Source of the DNA: UBA721 sp002705165
Lineage (GTDB): Bacteria; Planctomycetota; Planctomycetia; Pirellulales; Pirellulaceae
DNA: 64,000 bases
Assembly: GCA_045565995.1 (NCBI GenBank)
Contig: JBJLEF010000009.1
Location: forward strand, 1 to 64,000
Direction: 5' to 3'
Shown one piece after another: positions 17,001 to 25,064 of the stretch. The notes beneath the pieces were generated by a model. That model searched no databases. It worked only from the letters and a program-made list of their open reading frames with translations, and was not told the DNA's origin. The position numbers and the translations under genes are program-made. The first letter of the stretch is position 1. Each line of letters opens with the position of its first letter.

Positions 17001-17410
17001 CGTTCCGTCAGTGCTTCCCATTCCTGCATATAACGCCAGACACTCTCCTGGCAACGATGAATAAACGGCTCGACACCGTAGTCCTCGATTTCCTCTTTCG
17101 AATGGATTCCTAGTTCTTTACAAACTTCAACTTCCACGGGGAGTCCGTGAGTATCCCACCCCGCTTTTCGTTCGCAAAGAAATCCTCGCATTGTTTTATA
17201 ACGGGGAAAAAGGTCCTTAATCGAGCGTGTCAGACAGTGACCAGGATGTGGCATCCCATTGGCCGTGGGAGGACCTTCATAAAACACGAAACGCTCGGCG
17301 TCTTTCCGGTTTTGCAGCGATTTCTCGTAGACGTCGCTCGCTTTCCAGCGTGATAACACCTCGCCTTCGAGCGCCGGAAAACTGGGGTTATTTGGTAATG
17401 GTTCGAACAT
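14045..17410 (-). CDS. ileS: isoleucyl-tRNA synthetase
   Basis: This 1121-residue class I aminoacyl-tRNA synthetase charges tRNA-Ile. The first signature is HPGH (residues 55-58, in NGMPHPGHCLTRSIKDL) and the second is KMSKSKRNY near residue 647. The CP1 editing domain lies between (WTTTPWTLPSNQFAA, and HMAPAFGEADYDV further on), followed by the anticodon-binding domain. Overall length and the form of the KMSKS region (followed by REPNEIFDKYGADALRWY) resemble the long, eukaryote-like type 2 enzymes, which are often mupirocin-tolerant; that is family knowledge, not tested here. The HPGH form replaces the more usual HxGH with Tyr or Ile at the second position. It is followed at once by purN and preceded by the acidic protein gene at 17473-17871. 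Confidence 0.96.
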   Translation of the reverse strand: MFEPLPNNPSFPALEGEVLSRWKASDVYEKSLQNRKDAERFVFYEGPPTANGMPHPGHCLTRSIKDLFPRYKTMRGFLCERKAGWDTHGLPVEVEVCKELGIHSKEEIEDYGVEPFIHRCQESVWRYMQEWEALTERLGFWANLNEAYVTYHQSYVESVWWSLKNLFDRGLLYRGHKIVWWWAQGGTALSAGEVGQGYREVADPSVFVEFPLCDHPDESLLIWTTTPWTLPSNQFAAAHVDLVYARVRDAETGRILIVAESLVEKLAAQFKRELTIESTCSGTELLGLRYDPPFDYFYKDLADASGELCNGGEQVHQWRVVAADFVTTDSGTGLVHMAPAFGEADYDVLVSEQQRFMEGEGPQLICAVGPDGKFTEVAGAYAGRWVKEADKDISRELKERGRLVLLDQYLHDYPFCWRADEDPLIQYPRESWFIRTTDFRDDMLANNQEINWLPGHIQDGRFGNFLESNVDWALSRERFWGTPLPIWVCNETGRMEAVGSYQELLEKAGLSGTEVWDKAKAENSELSDHLKVHKPYIDAITYASPFAETGRMERVSEVIDCWYDSGAMPFAQWGYPHTNKEKFKEQFPADFISEALDQTRGWFYSQLSISTMLFGEQGTELEAGGEYPHPYRNCIVLGLMLGEDGRKMSKSKRNYREPNEIFDKYGADALRWYFFANQAPWTPIRYKEQSIKESIPEFLLRLWNVFSFFTIYANIDGFSPEDLLAGEAGELSADDLSSASGYREVADRGELDRWVLSELHRTIEDVVDRMDRYDNYGAALALNEFVDALSNWYVRRSRDRFWAADKQSTEKLDAYWTLYECLVTLAKAIAPFVPFLSDYMWQTLAGVFGERVPESVHLCNYPTIVHELQDEALSLRMATLREIARLGRSARMNEKLKVRQPLQKVEVVLGDDKYKEWLESHDALLREELNVKQIEYVTEADQYIDYLIQPNFKRLGPRVGKLIPQVKAVLGEANGAELLAQLEADGVVTIEVGGESVVLDNEDIQVRLQAKDGWAAAQGKNSVVVLNTELTEELILEGYARDLIRMIQDRRKELDCEFTDRISVAIETESVVLQETLNQHGDVVAAETLADNVVIGSLDAESVERNIADADIQLYVAVNSS

Positions 17411-17472
17411 AGTAAGGATGAATCGTCACGAAAATAGGTGATTATTGTTAACCGACAAGTCAATCGATGTCT

Positions 17473-17871
17473 CTATTTATCGGCCCCATCTTCCTTATCA
17501 TCTCCCTCGCCTGATTTCTTACCTGCCTTCTTTCCTCCAGCTTTCTTCTTTCCCTCAGCTTTCTTCTTCTCCTCAGCAGCCTTTTTCTCCTCAGCAGCCT
17601 TCTTTTTTACTGCCGGATCCACAAAAACAAAGTCGTTCTCAAATTCCTCAACAACATCATATTCGTCATCGGCTTCTTCTTCGAAGTCATCGTCGAACTC
17701 GTCGTCAAAATCATCTTCATCAAAGTCCTCGAAATCAAGCTCTTCGTCTTCACCCTCAGCATACTCACCTTCACGGTGGGGTTGGCCTTCAAACGCTTCA
17801 GCCTCTAAAGGAAATTGCTCTGTTTGCAACTCCGATTCCTTGGTTTCCGGCATCGTTAATACGGTTGCCAT
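17473..17871 (-). CDS. small dipolar low-complexity protein, acidic then lysine-rich
   Basis: No known family is recognised in this 132-residue product. Residues about 33-72 are almost wholly Asp/Glu/Phe (EELDFEDFDEDDFDDEF and onward), followed by a short ordered-looking VVEEFENDFVFVDPAVKKK. The last 45 residues are Lys/Ala/Glu/Gly repeats (KKAAEEKKAAEEKKKAEGKK), like histone H1-type or nucleoid-protein tails. The protein is probably disordered. Coding is supported by the sharp charge partition. It sits between argJ and ileS on the same strand; the gap to ileS is 62 bp. Function unknown: possible nucleic-acid or protein-binding scaffold. Confidence 0.7.
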   Translation of the reverse strand: MATVLTMPETKESELQTEQFPLEAEAFEGQPHREGEYAEGEDEELDFEDFDEDDFDDEFDDDFEEEADDEYDVVEEFENDFVFVDPAVKKKAAEEKKAAEEKKKAEGKKKAGGKKAGKKSGEGDDKEDGADK

Positions 17872-18017
17872 TAATAACTCCTCAATGTCTCGTTCTTATT
17901 TATTATTCATCTACAGGTGCTTACTAACAACCTGCAGGCAAATGATGGACGCTGTCAATTTATCGCAGGATAGAATATTCGACAACACTAGTATTCAAAA
18001 TGTTCTCAGCGTCGTCC

Positions 18018-19214
18018 TTAGGTGTGGTAGTCTGAATTAAAGACTACGTAGGCTGTTGTCAGGTCACTTGTCCAAATCCTGGCCTCTTCGGAACCCTCGT
18101 TTAACTCAACTTCTATCAACACAGACTCCGATTCCGCCATCGATTTGCTTGCCTGCTCAGCATCAAACGAGCATGGCTCCCCTCCTTCGAAAAGCAGCAT
18201 TCCGTTCAGACGCAACTTCAAGCCCTGCACGTTGAATTGTACTCCCGCATAGCCTGCCGCGGACGCAATACGCCCCCAGTTAGGATCATTTCCTGCGATA
18301 CAAGTCTTTACCAGGTTACTACTTCCAATCGTCTCGGCAATCTGTTTTGCATCTGCTTTAGAGGCTGTCCCTTTGACAAGAATGTCTATCAAATGTGTCG
18401 CGCCTTCGCCATCCGCGGGGATCTGCTTCGCTAATTCGATCAGTGTCTGTTCAATCTCGTTCGAGAGCTTGGCCAGATCATCCCCTGTCAGTGGTTCGGA
18501 GTTAGCTACGCCGTTTGCCAGAAGCAAAACCGTATCATTGGTACTCGTATGGCCTTCCACACTGATACAATTAAAACTCTTGTCTACTGCTCGCTTAAGA
18601 ATTTGCTGGGCACTTTCCTGGGACAGCTTTGCATCTGTCGTCACAGCCGCCAACATCGTCGCCATATTGGGGCCGATCATACCGGCCCCCTTAGCCATCG
18701 CCGCGACCCGCACAACTCCCTGACTTGTTTCAACGAGACTCCCCGCAGTCTTCCTGCCTTGATCCGTGGTCAGAATTCCGTTGGCTGAATCGAGAAAGGC
18801 TTCTAAACCGGCTGCCAAGCTCCCAACCCCCTCTACCGATGCTGGAGCCAGCTTTTCCATCGGCAGAAATTCTCCGATAATACCGGTCGACATCACGAGG
18901 ACCTGTTCTGCCTCGATCCCAAGAAGTGCCGCCACATCCGCCGCCATCTGTTGCGCATCCCGTACCCCCCGGCTTCCCGTACACGCATTCGCGTTTCCAC
19001 TATTGGTTACAATAGCGCGTGCCTGAGTTCCTGGTGTCCGGGAACGGCACAGCTCAACCGGTGCTGCGCAAATTAGATTCTGAGTATAGACCCCCGCAAC
19101 CACAGCGTCTCTGTCACTCACGATCAACGAATAATCAGGACTGTTGGAATCGGATTTGAGACCGCAATGATGTCCAGACCAACTGAACCCCTGAGGCAAA
19201 CATTCTTCTTTCAT
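18018..19214 (-). CDS. argJ: bifunctional ornithine acetyltransferase/N-acetylglutamate synthase
   Basis: This 398-residue ArgJ moves the acetyl group from N-acetylornithine to glutamate in the cyclic arginine pathway. The self-cleavage site is present: KGAGMIGPNMATMLA, where the Thr (about 186) becomes the nucleophile of the beta chain. Other family marks are NSGNANACTG, the STGIIGE oxyanion region and EGHTSTNDTVLLLANG. The longest frame opens 45 bp earlier, inside argC. The ATG at 19214 is preferred because it follows AAGGG at good spacing and gives the normal N-terminus (LPQGFSWSG). It follows argC by 13 bp. Confidence 0.95.
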   Translation of the reverse strand: MKEECLPQGFSWSGHHCGLKSDSNSPDYSLIVSDRDAVVAGVYTQNLICAAPVELCRSRTPGTQARAIVTNSGNANACTGSRGVRDAQQMAADVAALLGIEAEQVLVMSTGIIGEFLPMEKLAPASVEGVGSLAAGLEAFLDSANGILTTDQGRKTAGSLVETSQGVVRVAAMAKGAGMIGPNMATMLAAVTTDAKLSQESAQQILKRAVDKSFNCISVEGHTSTNDTVLLLANGVANSEPLTGDDLAKLSNEIEQTLIELAKQIPADGEGATHLIDILVKGTASKADAKQIAETIGSSNLVKTCIAGNDPNWGRIASAAGYAGVQFNVQGLKLRLNGMLLFEGGEPCSFDAEQASKSMAESESVLIEVELNEGSEEARIWTSDLTTAYVVFNSDYHT

Positions 19215-19227
19215 GCCATTCTTGCCC

Positions 19228-20241
19228 TTAAAGGAGCGCCGTGGTTTCTTCGTAACCACACATCAGGTTGAAATTCTGGACCGCTGCACCCGAAGCGCCT
19301 TTGATAAGATTATCGATACAGCTTAACACAACGAGGCGATCACCGGCCTGAGACACATGCAGGTCGACAAAATTTGTATGACGCACCGCTCGTGTTTCCG
19401 GCGGATTTGAAGTGACCCTAATAAACGGTTCATTCTTGTAGGTTGTCTGAAGCACATCTATCGCGTCCGCGGCCGTCATCCCATTCGTCGGGTGCACGTA
19501 ACAGGTGGATAAAATGCCGCGATTCATAGGTACTAAATGGGGCGTGAAAATCACCTCGGCATTTTCCGTACCTGCCGACGTGAGAAACTGTCTGATCTCT
19601 GGTGTATGCCTATGAGTCCCCACACCATAGGCCTTGATACTTTCATTGCATTCCGGGTAGTGAAACGGCAATTTAGGACTCCGTCCCGCACCGGTAACAC
19701 CGCTTTTAGAATCAATAATGATTCCCTGCAGCGTTATAATTCCGTGCTCCACCAATGGCGCGAGAGGTAAAATCGCCGAGGTCGGATAACACCCGGGATT
19801 TGCTATTAACGATGCGTTCACAATTTGTTCTCGAAATAATTCCGGTAGCCCATAGGGGACCTTACCGATGCGTTCCGGGTCCGGATGCGTAATACCGTAC
19901 CACTTCTCGTAAACGCCAACATCATTTAGACGATAGTCCGCGCTGAAGTCTACGACCTTCACGCCGTTATCGACAAGTGGCTTGACACAGGTCGCAGACG
20001 CGGCATGAGGTAAACAACTAAAAGCAACGTCAACCTTCTCAACCAACGCCTCCACATCAAGTGTTTCGAGATGCAAGTCCAGACAGCCACGAAGCTCGGG
20101 GTGAACCTCACTTACGTGTGGTCTGTGTTCCTGCCTTGAAGTCAATGCAACGATTTCGACCTCTGGATGGCGAAGTAACAGCTTTAGCAGTTCTAAAGCT
20201 GTATATCCGGTCGCACCCATTACTGCGATTCGCGTTACCAT
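19228..20241 (-). CDS. argC: N-acetyl-gamma-glutamyl-phosphate reductase
   Basis: ArgC reduces N-acetylglutamyl phosphate to the semialdehyde with NADPH, in arginine synthesis. The dinucleotide-binding motif is MGATGYTALELLKLLL and the catalytic Cys is in ANPGCYPTSAILPLAPLV (about 151); SGVTGAGRSPK and the HRHTPEI histidine segment are also typical. The ATG at 20241 is chosen so the protein begins MVTRIAVMGATGYT. A GTG start 30 bp upstream (20271), closely preceded by TGAGG, is possible and would add 10 residues. The gene is coupled to argJ. Confidence 0.95.
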   Translation of the reverse strand: MVTRIAVMGATGYTALELLKLLLRHPEVEIVALTSRQEHRPHVSEVHPELRGCLDLHLETLDVEALVEKVDVAFSCLPHAASATCVKPLVDNGVKVVDFSADYRLNDVGVYEKWYGITHPDPERIGKVPYGLPELFREQIVNASLIANPGCYPTSAILPLAPLVEHGIITLQGIIIDSKSGVTGAGRSPKLPFHYPECNESIKAYGVGTHRHTPEIRQFLTSAGTENAEVIFTPHLVPMNRGILSTCYVHPTNGMTAADAIDVLQTTYKNEPFIRVTSNPPETRAVRHTNFVDLHVSQAGDRLVVLSCIDNLIKGASGAAVQNFNLMCGYEETTALL

Positions 20242-20348
20242 GGTTTTGTATCCGTTAGCAATAAAATTCACTAAACCTCAGAAGAAGCCAACCCTGGCGA
20301 GGGCTAGCCGCGTGAACTGAGTTTTAATGACTTAACTCTGAAGCAATT

Positions 20349-20377
20349 AGTATAACTTTTACGGGCTGTTTGCTTAA
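20349..20377 (-). promoter_or_regulatory. possible argC-argJ promoter
   Basis: On the minus strand TATACT (20354-20349, one mismatch from TATAAT) is preceded, at exactly 17 bp, by TTAAGC (20377-20372), a weak -35. It overlaps the end of the Nudix gene and lies about 107 bp upstream of the argC ATG. Only the -10 is convincing. Confidence 0.3.
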
Positions 20378-20997
20378 CGGGAGAAATCTGACATTAGTAC
20401 ACTTAGCTCAGCCAGCATCATGGCACTTGCCCCCCAGATTTCCTGCCCCTTTACCTTGAAACAGGGCACCTCACGATGCACACCGGCCAATTCACGAGTC
20501 GTGCTACTAATACGATCAGCCCCTACCGCCTTCAAGGGAATATCGATAACCCGATTAATTTCAGCTTCATCGACAGTATAGGAACCCGGTCGCGGACCTA
20601 TACCGACAATGGGCATTACGAGGTTAAAACTGCCAAACACGTACATCGGGGTCATTATCCCCAACACCTCAATCTGGTCTGCATTGACCCCCGTTTCCTC
20701 GTTGCATTCACGCACCGCCGCCTCTTCCCAACTTTCGCCAATTTCCAGACCCCCGCCCGGAAATGCCATCTCACCCGCGTGAAATTCAAGATCATCTCTA
20801 CGCTTCACCATGGGAATCGTTATTTCACCGTCCACCGCATGCAATAGAAGCATTACCGCAGCCCGACGTGCGTTACGAGGAGCAGGCCCCCTATGTCGCC
20901 CATAACTCATCGCTGGCTCCAGGAGCATTTGAGCCTTGTGCCCCGGCAAGGGCTCGTTAAAACGCTTGACCAAGTATTTTTTAAGTTCTTTCATCAT
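20374..20997 (-). CDS. Nudix hydrolase, CoA pyrophosphatase (NudL) type
   Basis: This 207-residue Nudix protein carries the box GGLEIGESWEEAAVRECNEETGV (about 87-109), fitting Gx5Ex7REuxEExGu. Just before it is the stretch HAGEMAFPGG, typical of the NudL/NUDT7-like subgroup that hydrolyses CoA or related nucleoside diphosphates. The ATGA overlap of its start with the stop of the membrane-protein gene (20994-20997) indicates coupling. The precise substrate is not proven. Confidence 0.9.
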   Translation of the reverse strand: MMKELKKYLVKRFNEPLPGHKAQMLLEPAMSYGRHRGPAPRNARRAAVMLLLHAVDGEITIPMVKRRDDLEFHAGEMAFPGGGLEIGESWEEAAVRECNEETGVNADQIEVLGIMTPMYVFGSFNLVMPIVGIGPRPGSYTVDEAEINRVIDIPLKAVGADRISSTTRELAGVHREVPCFKVKGQEIWGASAMMLAELSVLMSDFSR

Positions 20998-22625
20998 TGT
21001 TTACCGACGAATTGAAAGACGCCGTAATACGAGAATTTTCCCGGTGGGGGAAACATTTTTCTAAAACGCGTGTCCTTGTCGAAACGGTGGCGCGTTTCAT
21101 CAGAAAACTGAGTAAGGACTAAGTAATCGGCGTCATAGCGTTCACAGTTTGCTGCTAGTAAATCATTACCGACTCTACTTAGACTCCGCGAACCATCCAC
21201 AAAAGGATAAACCGCATTACGACGTTCATTCCATTCCATGAGCGATTTGGCATCCTGCGGCATATCCTTACGCGTGACAACTTCTCCACGACCCGCGTAC
21301 CATTTAAAGGTTTGCTGACGTAATGGAGTAATCGCGATTGAGTCTTCGGAAGAATGATTCTTCATCCATAAACAAGCTAATTGCCAATGGCGATGAATTC
21401 GGAGCGTATTCTCTTTCCTGGCCAACGGATCCTTCTTCTTAGACTTCGGTAGCGTGAGGACGTCACTTCGCGGACGTGGATCCCAGTAACGATCACCCAA
21501 CGCATCAGCTAAGTAAAGCCCCACGACGAGCAGCAGGATGCTGCCGCTAAGGCGCACACCGCTACCGCTCTCACGACAAACTCCATACACAACCACGCAG
21601 GCCATCACACTGGACGCCAAAGGCACTAGCACGTCACTAGTGCGATAAAAATAAAACCGTAGAAGGCGATGTTGTAATGGCGAGTCATCCCCCAACCCAA
21701 ACGTTATTAATACACCTACGACTGCAAATAACAGGCTTACCACCGCAGGGTAAACCACTAGCTTATGGGAAGGTTGTCTCCATTGGGAGGAAAGTCTCCA
21801 ACCAAATCCAAGTCCCACCACCATGACGAGAAACATTAGGATTCGTTCCGTGGAAAAAGTCGTGACCACGAGGTGATGGGGTAACCTCACATGAACGTAG
21901 AGGTAGTTAGCTTCGGCCGCCACCGTTGGATCCGAACTCGACAACAGCAGGCCCGGCACCAGGCCTCCGAGCGAAAGGCAGCCTCCTACAATCAAACACA
22001 TTACTTCCCCGCGCGCGGGTTTTTTATTAGTCCTAACCAGTGTCACTACACGGTAAATCAGTAAACCCAATACGATCCAACCGCCAGCTAACACATGAAC
22101 AGCGGAAGCCGTTCCAACTAAGAGCCAGGTCTGGGACCATTTGGATTCCAATGCCCTGTTAGCCCCCCAGAATGCCAGGCCATAAGCAATCGTCTTCGCT
22201 TCAAATCCACCAATGACCCACTCGCCAGCCAGATGGAAATTCTCAGTCAGGATGACAAACACCGAACCGACAAACACGCCTGGCAAAAAACCCTTCGATA
22301 CCTTCCGCCCTAGTGTCACTAACGCCGAGCCAATCAAAATCCACGAGACTATCCTACCTACCCAGGCAACGACAGGAAGTTCAAACAGAAGTGTTAGCCA
22401 CCCAAACATCCAATAAAAGCACAGATGCGCATCTGCTGAGGACAAAAAGAAGTCGGTCGGACAAAAACCAGGGTCCCAATAATGCTTCGCTTTTACGAGG
22501 TAATGCGCCTCATTCACATCCGGGGGAGGATTTCCATGAGATAAGGCAAAGACCAACACCAACAACACCACTTCCAACAAGTAGCCCAGTGACTTGATCT
22601 GATACTTTTTTGTTTCGCCGCGCAA
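20994..22625 (-). CDS. polytopic membrane protein, conserved in planctomycetes (possible DUF6798)
   Basis: This 543-residue protein has about ten hydrophobic segments. They begin at residues 13-30 (LGYLLEVVLLVLVFALSHG) and recur through about residue 370, followed by a soluble tail of about 170 residues. The first loop (PPPDVNEAHYLVKAKHYWDP) has acidic residues after the first helix and a W/D/P pattern, as in GT-C type glycosyltransferases. The C-terminal region (HWQLACLWMKNHSSEDSIAITPLRQQTFKWYAGRGEVV) resembles the soluble domain of planctomycete proteins annotated DUF6798. Function is unknown: a membrane glycosyltransferase-like role is possible. It is coupled to the Nudix gene and 28 bp downstream of xylulokinase. 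Confidence 0.8.
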   Translation of the reverse strand: MRGETKKYQIKSLGYLLEVVLLVLVFALSHGNPPPDVNEAHYLVKAKHYWDPGFCPTDFFLSSADAHLCFYWMFGWLTLLFELPVVAWVGRIVSWILIGSALVTLGRKVSKGFLPGVFVGSVFVILTENFHLAGEWVIGGFEAKTIAYGLAFWGANRALESKWSQTWLLVGTASAVHVLAGGWIVLGLLIYRVVTLVRTNKKPARGEVMCLIVGGCLSLGGLVPGLLLSSSDPTVAAEANYLYVHVRLPHHLVVTTFSTERILMFLVMVVGLGFGWRLSSQWRQPSHKLVVYPAVVSLLFAVVGVLITFGLGDDSPLQHRLLRFYFYRTSDVLVPLASSVMACVVVYGVCRESGSGVRLSGSILLLVVGLYLADALGDRYWDPRPRSDVLTLPKSKKKDPLARKENTLRIHRHWQLACLWMKNHSSEDSIAITPLRQQTFKWYAGRGEVVTRKDMPQDAKSLMEWNERRNAVYPFVDGSRSLSRVGNDLLAANCERYDADYLVLTQFSDETRHRFDKDTRFRKMFPPPGKFSYYGVFQFVGKQ

Positions 22626-22653
22626 GTTAAGCTCTCAGGATTCACGAAGACCA

Positions 22654-24165
22654 TTAGCCTTCAAGGGCCGAAATAGCCTTAAAATTGCCCTTAAGTGATT
22701 GATATAGATCTTGGTAAACCGGAAACCGAGCGTCATATATCCGTTTTGTTTTTCTATCCACCGGCGTTGAGCTTGTTTCCCGAATGGTGGCAGTACAAGC
22801 CTGCTGTACATTCTTATAGGCTCCTGCACCTACAGCGGCGAGCAAGGCCACACCGTAGGCAGGTCCCTGCTCTGCATTGATCGTCACAGCCTTCGTACCA
22901 AATACATCGGCCTGCAATTGTCGCCACAGTTTACTTTTGGAACCACCGCCGGAAACACGTACTTGTTTGACAGGCACTTTCATGCCTCGAATAATTTCAA
23001 GGCTATCTCGCATTGAGTAGGTGACCCCTTCCATAATGGAACGCGCCATCTGTGCGCGGTCGTGGGCTAGAGTCAAACCTACAAAACACCCTCGGGCGTC
23101 AGGGTCAGCATGTGGAGTTCTTTCACCTGCCAGATACGGAAGGAAAAACAAACCGTCTGAGCCAGGACGCGCCTTAGTTGCTTCACGGTTAAGGACGTCG
23201 TAGACTTTATCACCAACCTCCGAGCATAACTTTTCAGCGAACCATTGCAACGAACCTCCCGCACAAAGGTTGACCCCCATCATATGCCACTTACCGCGAA
23301 CTGCGTGACAAAAAGTGTGCAATCGGCCAGCAGGATCAACTTGCACTTCGTCACTATGAACAAACATCACTCCTGAGGTGCCGATCGAGGTGGAAAGAAC
23401 TCCCGACTTAACCACCCCGGTACCCACGGCATTGGCGGCGCAATCACCTGCTCCCCCAACGACAACACAATCCGTAGTCAGGCCAAGTGTCTTGGCCACT
23501 TTCTTGGTCAGAGTACCGGTCACGTCCTCCGACTCATAAACCTTCCCCAACAGCGACTCGTCCAGATCCAGCTTACTCAAGAGTTTGGTAGACCACCCCC
23601 TCTTCCTGACATCCAGCAATAACATTCCACTGGCATCGCTAACCTCTGTGGCATACTCTCCAGTCAAACGGCGCCGCACATCATCTTTTGGCAAGAGAAC
23701 TTTGTGCAAGCGAGCATAATTACGAGGCTCATGATTTCGCAACCAGAGAATTTTAGGGGCCGTAAAGCCCGTGAGCGCAGGATTGGCAACCATCTTGATC
23801 AGAGAACGACGTCCACCGGCCCTACTTTCAATCTCCTCACATTCCTCCGCAGTACGTTGGTCATTCCACAATAGCGCCGGACGAATAACCTTATCGTCTT
23901 TATCCAAAAACACACTACCATGCATCTGTCCGGATAAACCAATCGCCTTAATCGATGCCGCGGGTTTACCTGATTTAGAAACCACGTTACGGATTGTTTT
24001 TACCGTGGCCTTCCACCAATCCTCCGGGTTCTGTTCACACCAGAGCGGCTTCGGGTGAAACAATTTATAACGAGCGCTGTCTTCCGCCAGAATTTTCCCG
24101 CGCTCATTTATCAAAATCGTTTTCGTACCCGAAGTACCAATATCCACGCCAAGAAAGTAACTCAT
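22654..24165 (-). CDS. xylB: xylulokinase (FGGY family)
   Basis: This 503-residue sugar kinase phosphorylates D-xylulose with ATP for entry into the pentose phosphate pathway. Motifs are GVDIGTSGTKT (phosphate loop 1), IGLSGQMHGSVFLD (substrate loop; the GQMHG form is typical of XylB), NPALTGFTAPKILWL, GAGDCAANAVGTGV, SIGTSGVMF and RVSGGGSKSKLWRQLQADVFG. The start ATG at 24165 gives MSYFLGVDIGTS. No xylose isomerase is in the window. The upstream stretch 24166-24307 contains GGGGATAGG-like and AATACAATAAAGTATT short dyads that could be operators, unproven. Confidence 0.94.
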   Translation of the reverse strand: MSYFLGVDIGTSGTKTILINERGKILAEDSARYKLFHPKPLWCEQNPEDWWKATVKTIRNVVSKSGKPAASIKAIGLSGQMHGSVFLDKDDKVIRPALLWNDQRTAEECEEIESRAGGRRSLIKMVANPALTGFTAPKILWLRNHEPRNYARLHKVLLPKDDVRRRLTGEYATEVSDASGMLLLDVRKRGWSTKLLSKLDLDESLLGKVYESEDVTGTLTKKVAKTLGLTTDCVVVGGAGDCAANAVGTGVVKSGVLSTSIGTSGVMFVHSDEVQVDPAGRLHTFCHAVRGKWHMMGVNLCAGGSLQWFAEKLCSEVGDKVYDVLNREATKARPGSDGLFFLPYLAGERTPHADPDARGCFVGLTLAHDRAQMARSIMEGVTYSMRDSLEIIRGMKVPVKQVRVSGGGSKSKLWRQLQADVFGTKAVTINAEQGPAYGVALLAAVGAGAYKNVQQACTATIRETSSTPVDRKTKRIYDARFPVYQDLYQSLKGNFKAISALEG

Positions 24166-24307
24166 CCTGTCTCCATTATCCTGTGGGCTTTTACCATTTA
24201 CCTATCCCCGCTATCGCTGGGCAGGTAATACAATAAAGTATTCTATTATTTCCCGTGCCTTCAACAAGGTCGGCCTTGTCGTTCCAATCTAATTTGCTTT
24301 TGGTCTT

Positions 24308-24871
24308 ATGTTCAAACCTTTCGCTCTTGTACTTCTCATTTTGGCGGTCTCACAGTTACAGGCTACCGAGCCGATCAAGCTTCCGGTGCCAGCGGAATGG
24401 CGAGTCGAAAACACCTCCTACCCGCCACCGTGGGCCCAAACACTGCCATGGAAGGGAACCATCCAACTTCGTTTCCCGAAGTCTTTCTTCGATTCTGATA
24501 GCGACTATTTCTGGTCCTATCCCATTCTTTACCAACTCCGGGGCGATGTCATCACCAATACCAAAGAACTCAAACGGGCGTTGTTGGAATACGATGCGGG
24601 CCTATATGGCAACAAGTATCCTAAAGAACAAATAAAAATAACCCTCCGCACGCGACCGGCCGACGAGAGATATCCAATGATTATTGTTGACGGCTTCGAT
24701 CCGTTCACGACTAACAAACCGCTACGCACCTGGATCGTATACCATCGACGTTACGAGAAGAAAACTGACACCACGACCATCCTTCTCTTACGTAGTTCAC
24801 AACCTTATGACCCCGAGAACGACGTCTGGAAAACGCTTCGAACGCTGTTTCGCTCTCATGCCGGTTTTTAG
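24308..24871 (+). CDS. hypothetical secreted protein
   Basis: The 187-residue product has a signal peptide (MFKPFALVLLILAVSQLQA). The rest is rich in aromatic residues and Pro, with PAEWRVENTSYPPPWAQTLPWKG, a WSYPILYQL strand, KELKRALLEYDAGLYG and VDGFDPFTTNKPLRTWIVYH. No family is recognised. The mixed alpha/beta layout with a conserved-looking central part suggests a planctomycete-specific periplasmic protein. It stands alone on the plus strand, upstream-divergent from xylB, and its stop overlaps by 4 bp the stop of the small minus-strand gene at 24868-25059. Confidence 0.78.
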   Translation: MFKPFALVLLILAVSQLQATEPIKLPVPAEWRVENTSYPPPWAQTLPWKGTIQLRFPKSFFDSDSDYFWSYPILYQLRGDVITNTKELKRALLEYDAGLYGNKYPKEQIKITLRTRPADERYPMIIVDGFDPFTTNKPLRTWIVYHRRYEKKTDTTTILLLRSSQPYDPENDVWKTLRTLFRSHAGF

Positions 24872-25059
24872 TCCTGTGGCATTTCTGCGACGCCCACCAC
24901 TCGCCCCAGGGACCAGGTAGTCAGCTTGCTGCCCATGAAGAATTCGCCTAGTTGATTTCCCTGGGCATCTATTTTCTTTTGATGGAACAGGTAGGGTGCC
25001 AGGCTTCCGTCATCTCGACGAATCCAATACCACTGCATCGGCACGAGGTTGTCTGCCAT
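24868..25059 (-). CDS. small hypothetical protein, aromatic-rich
   Basis: This 63-residue frame begins 5 bp after the stop of the SMP-30 gene and is read in the same direction, so it is probably co-transcribed. The sequence (VPMQWYWIRRDDGSLAPYLF, then GEFFMGSKLTTWSLGRVVG) looks protein-like and not random, with four Trp and balanced charge. No good ribosome-binding site is seen, which suits translational coupling to the gene before. No family is recognised. Confidence 0.5.
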   Translation of the reverse strand: MADNLVPMQWYWIRRDDGSLAPYLFHQKKIDAQGNQLGEFFMGSKLTTWSLGRVVGVAEMPQD

Positions 25060-25064
25060 GGAAG

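Noticed and set aside
17230..17463. Short frames around the ileS start
   Set aside because: They overlap the ileS N-terminus in other frames and show no family features.
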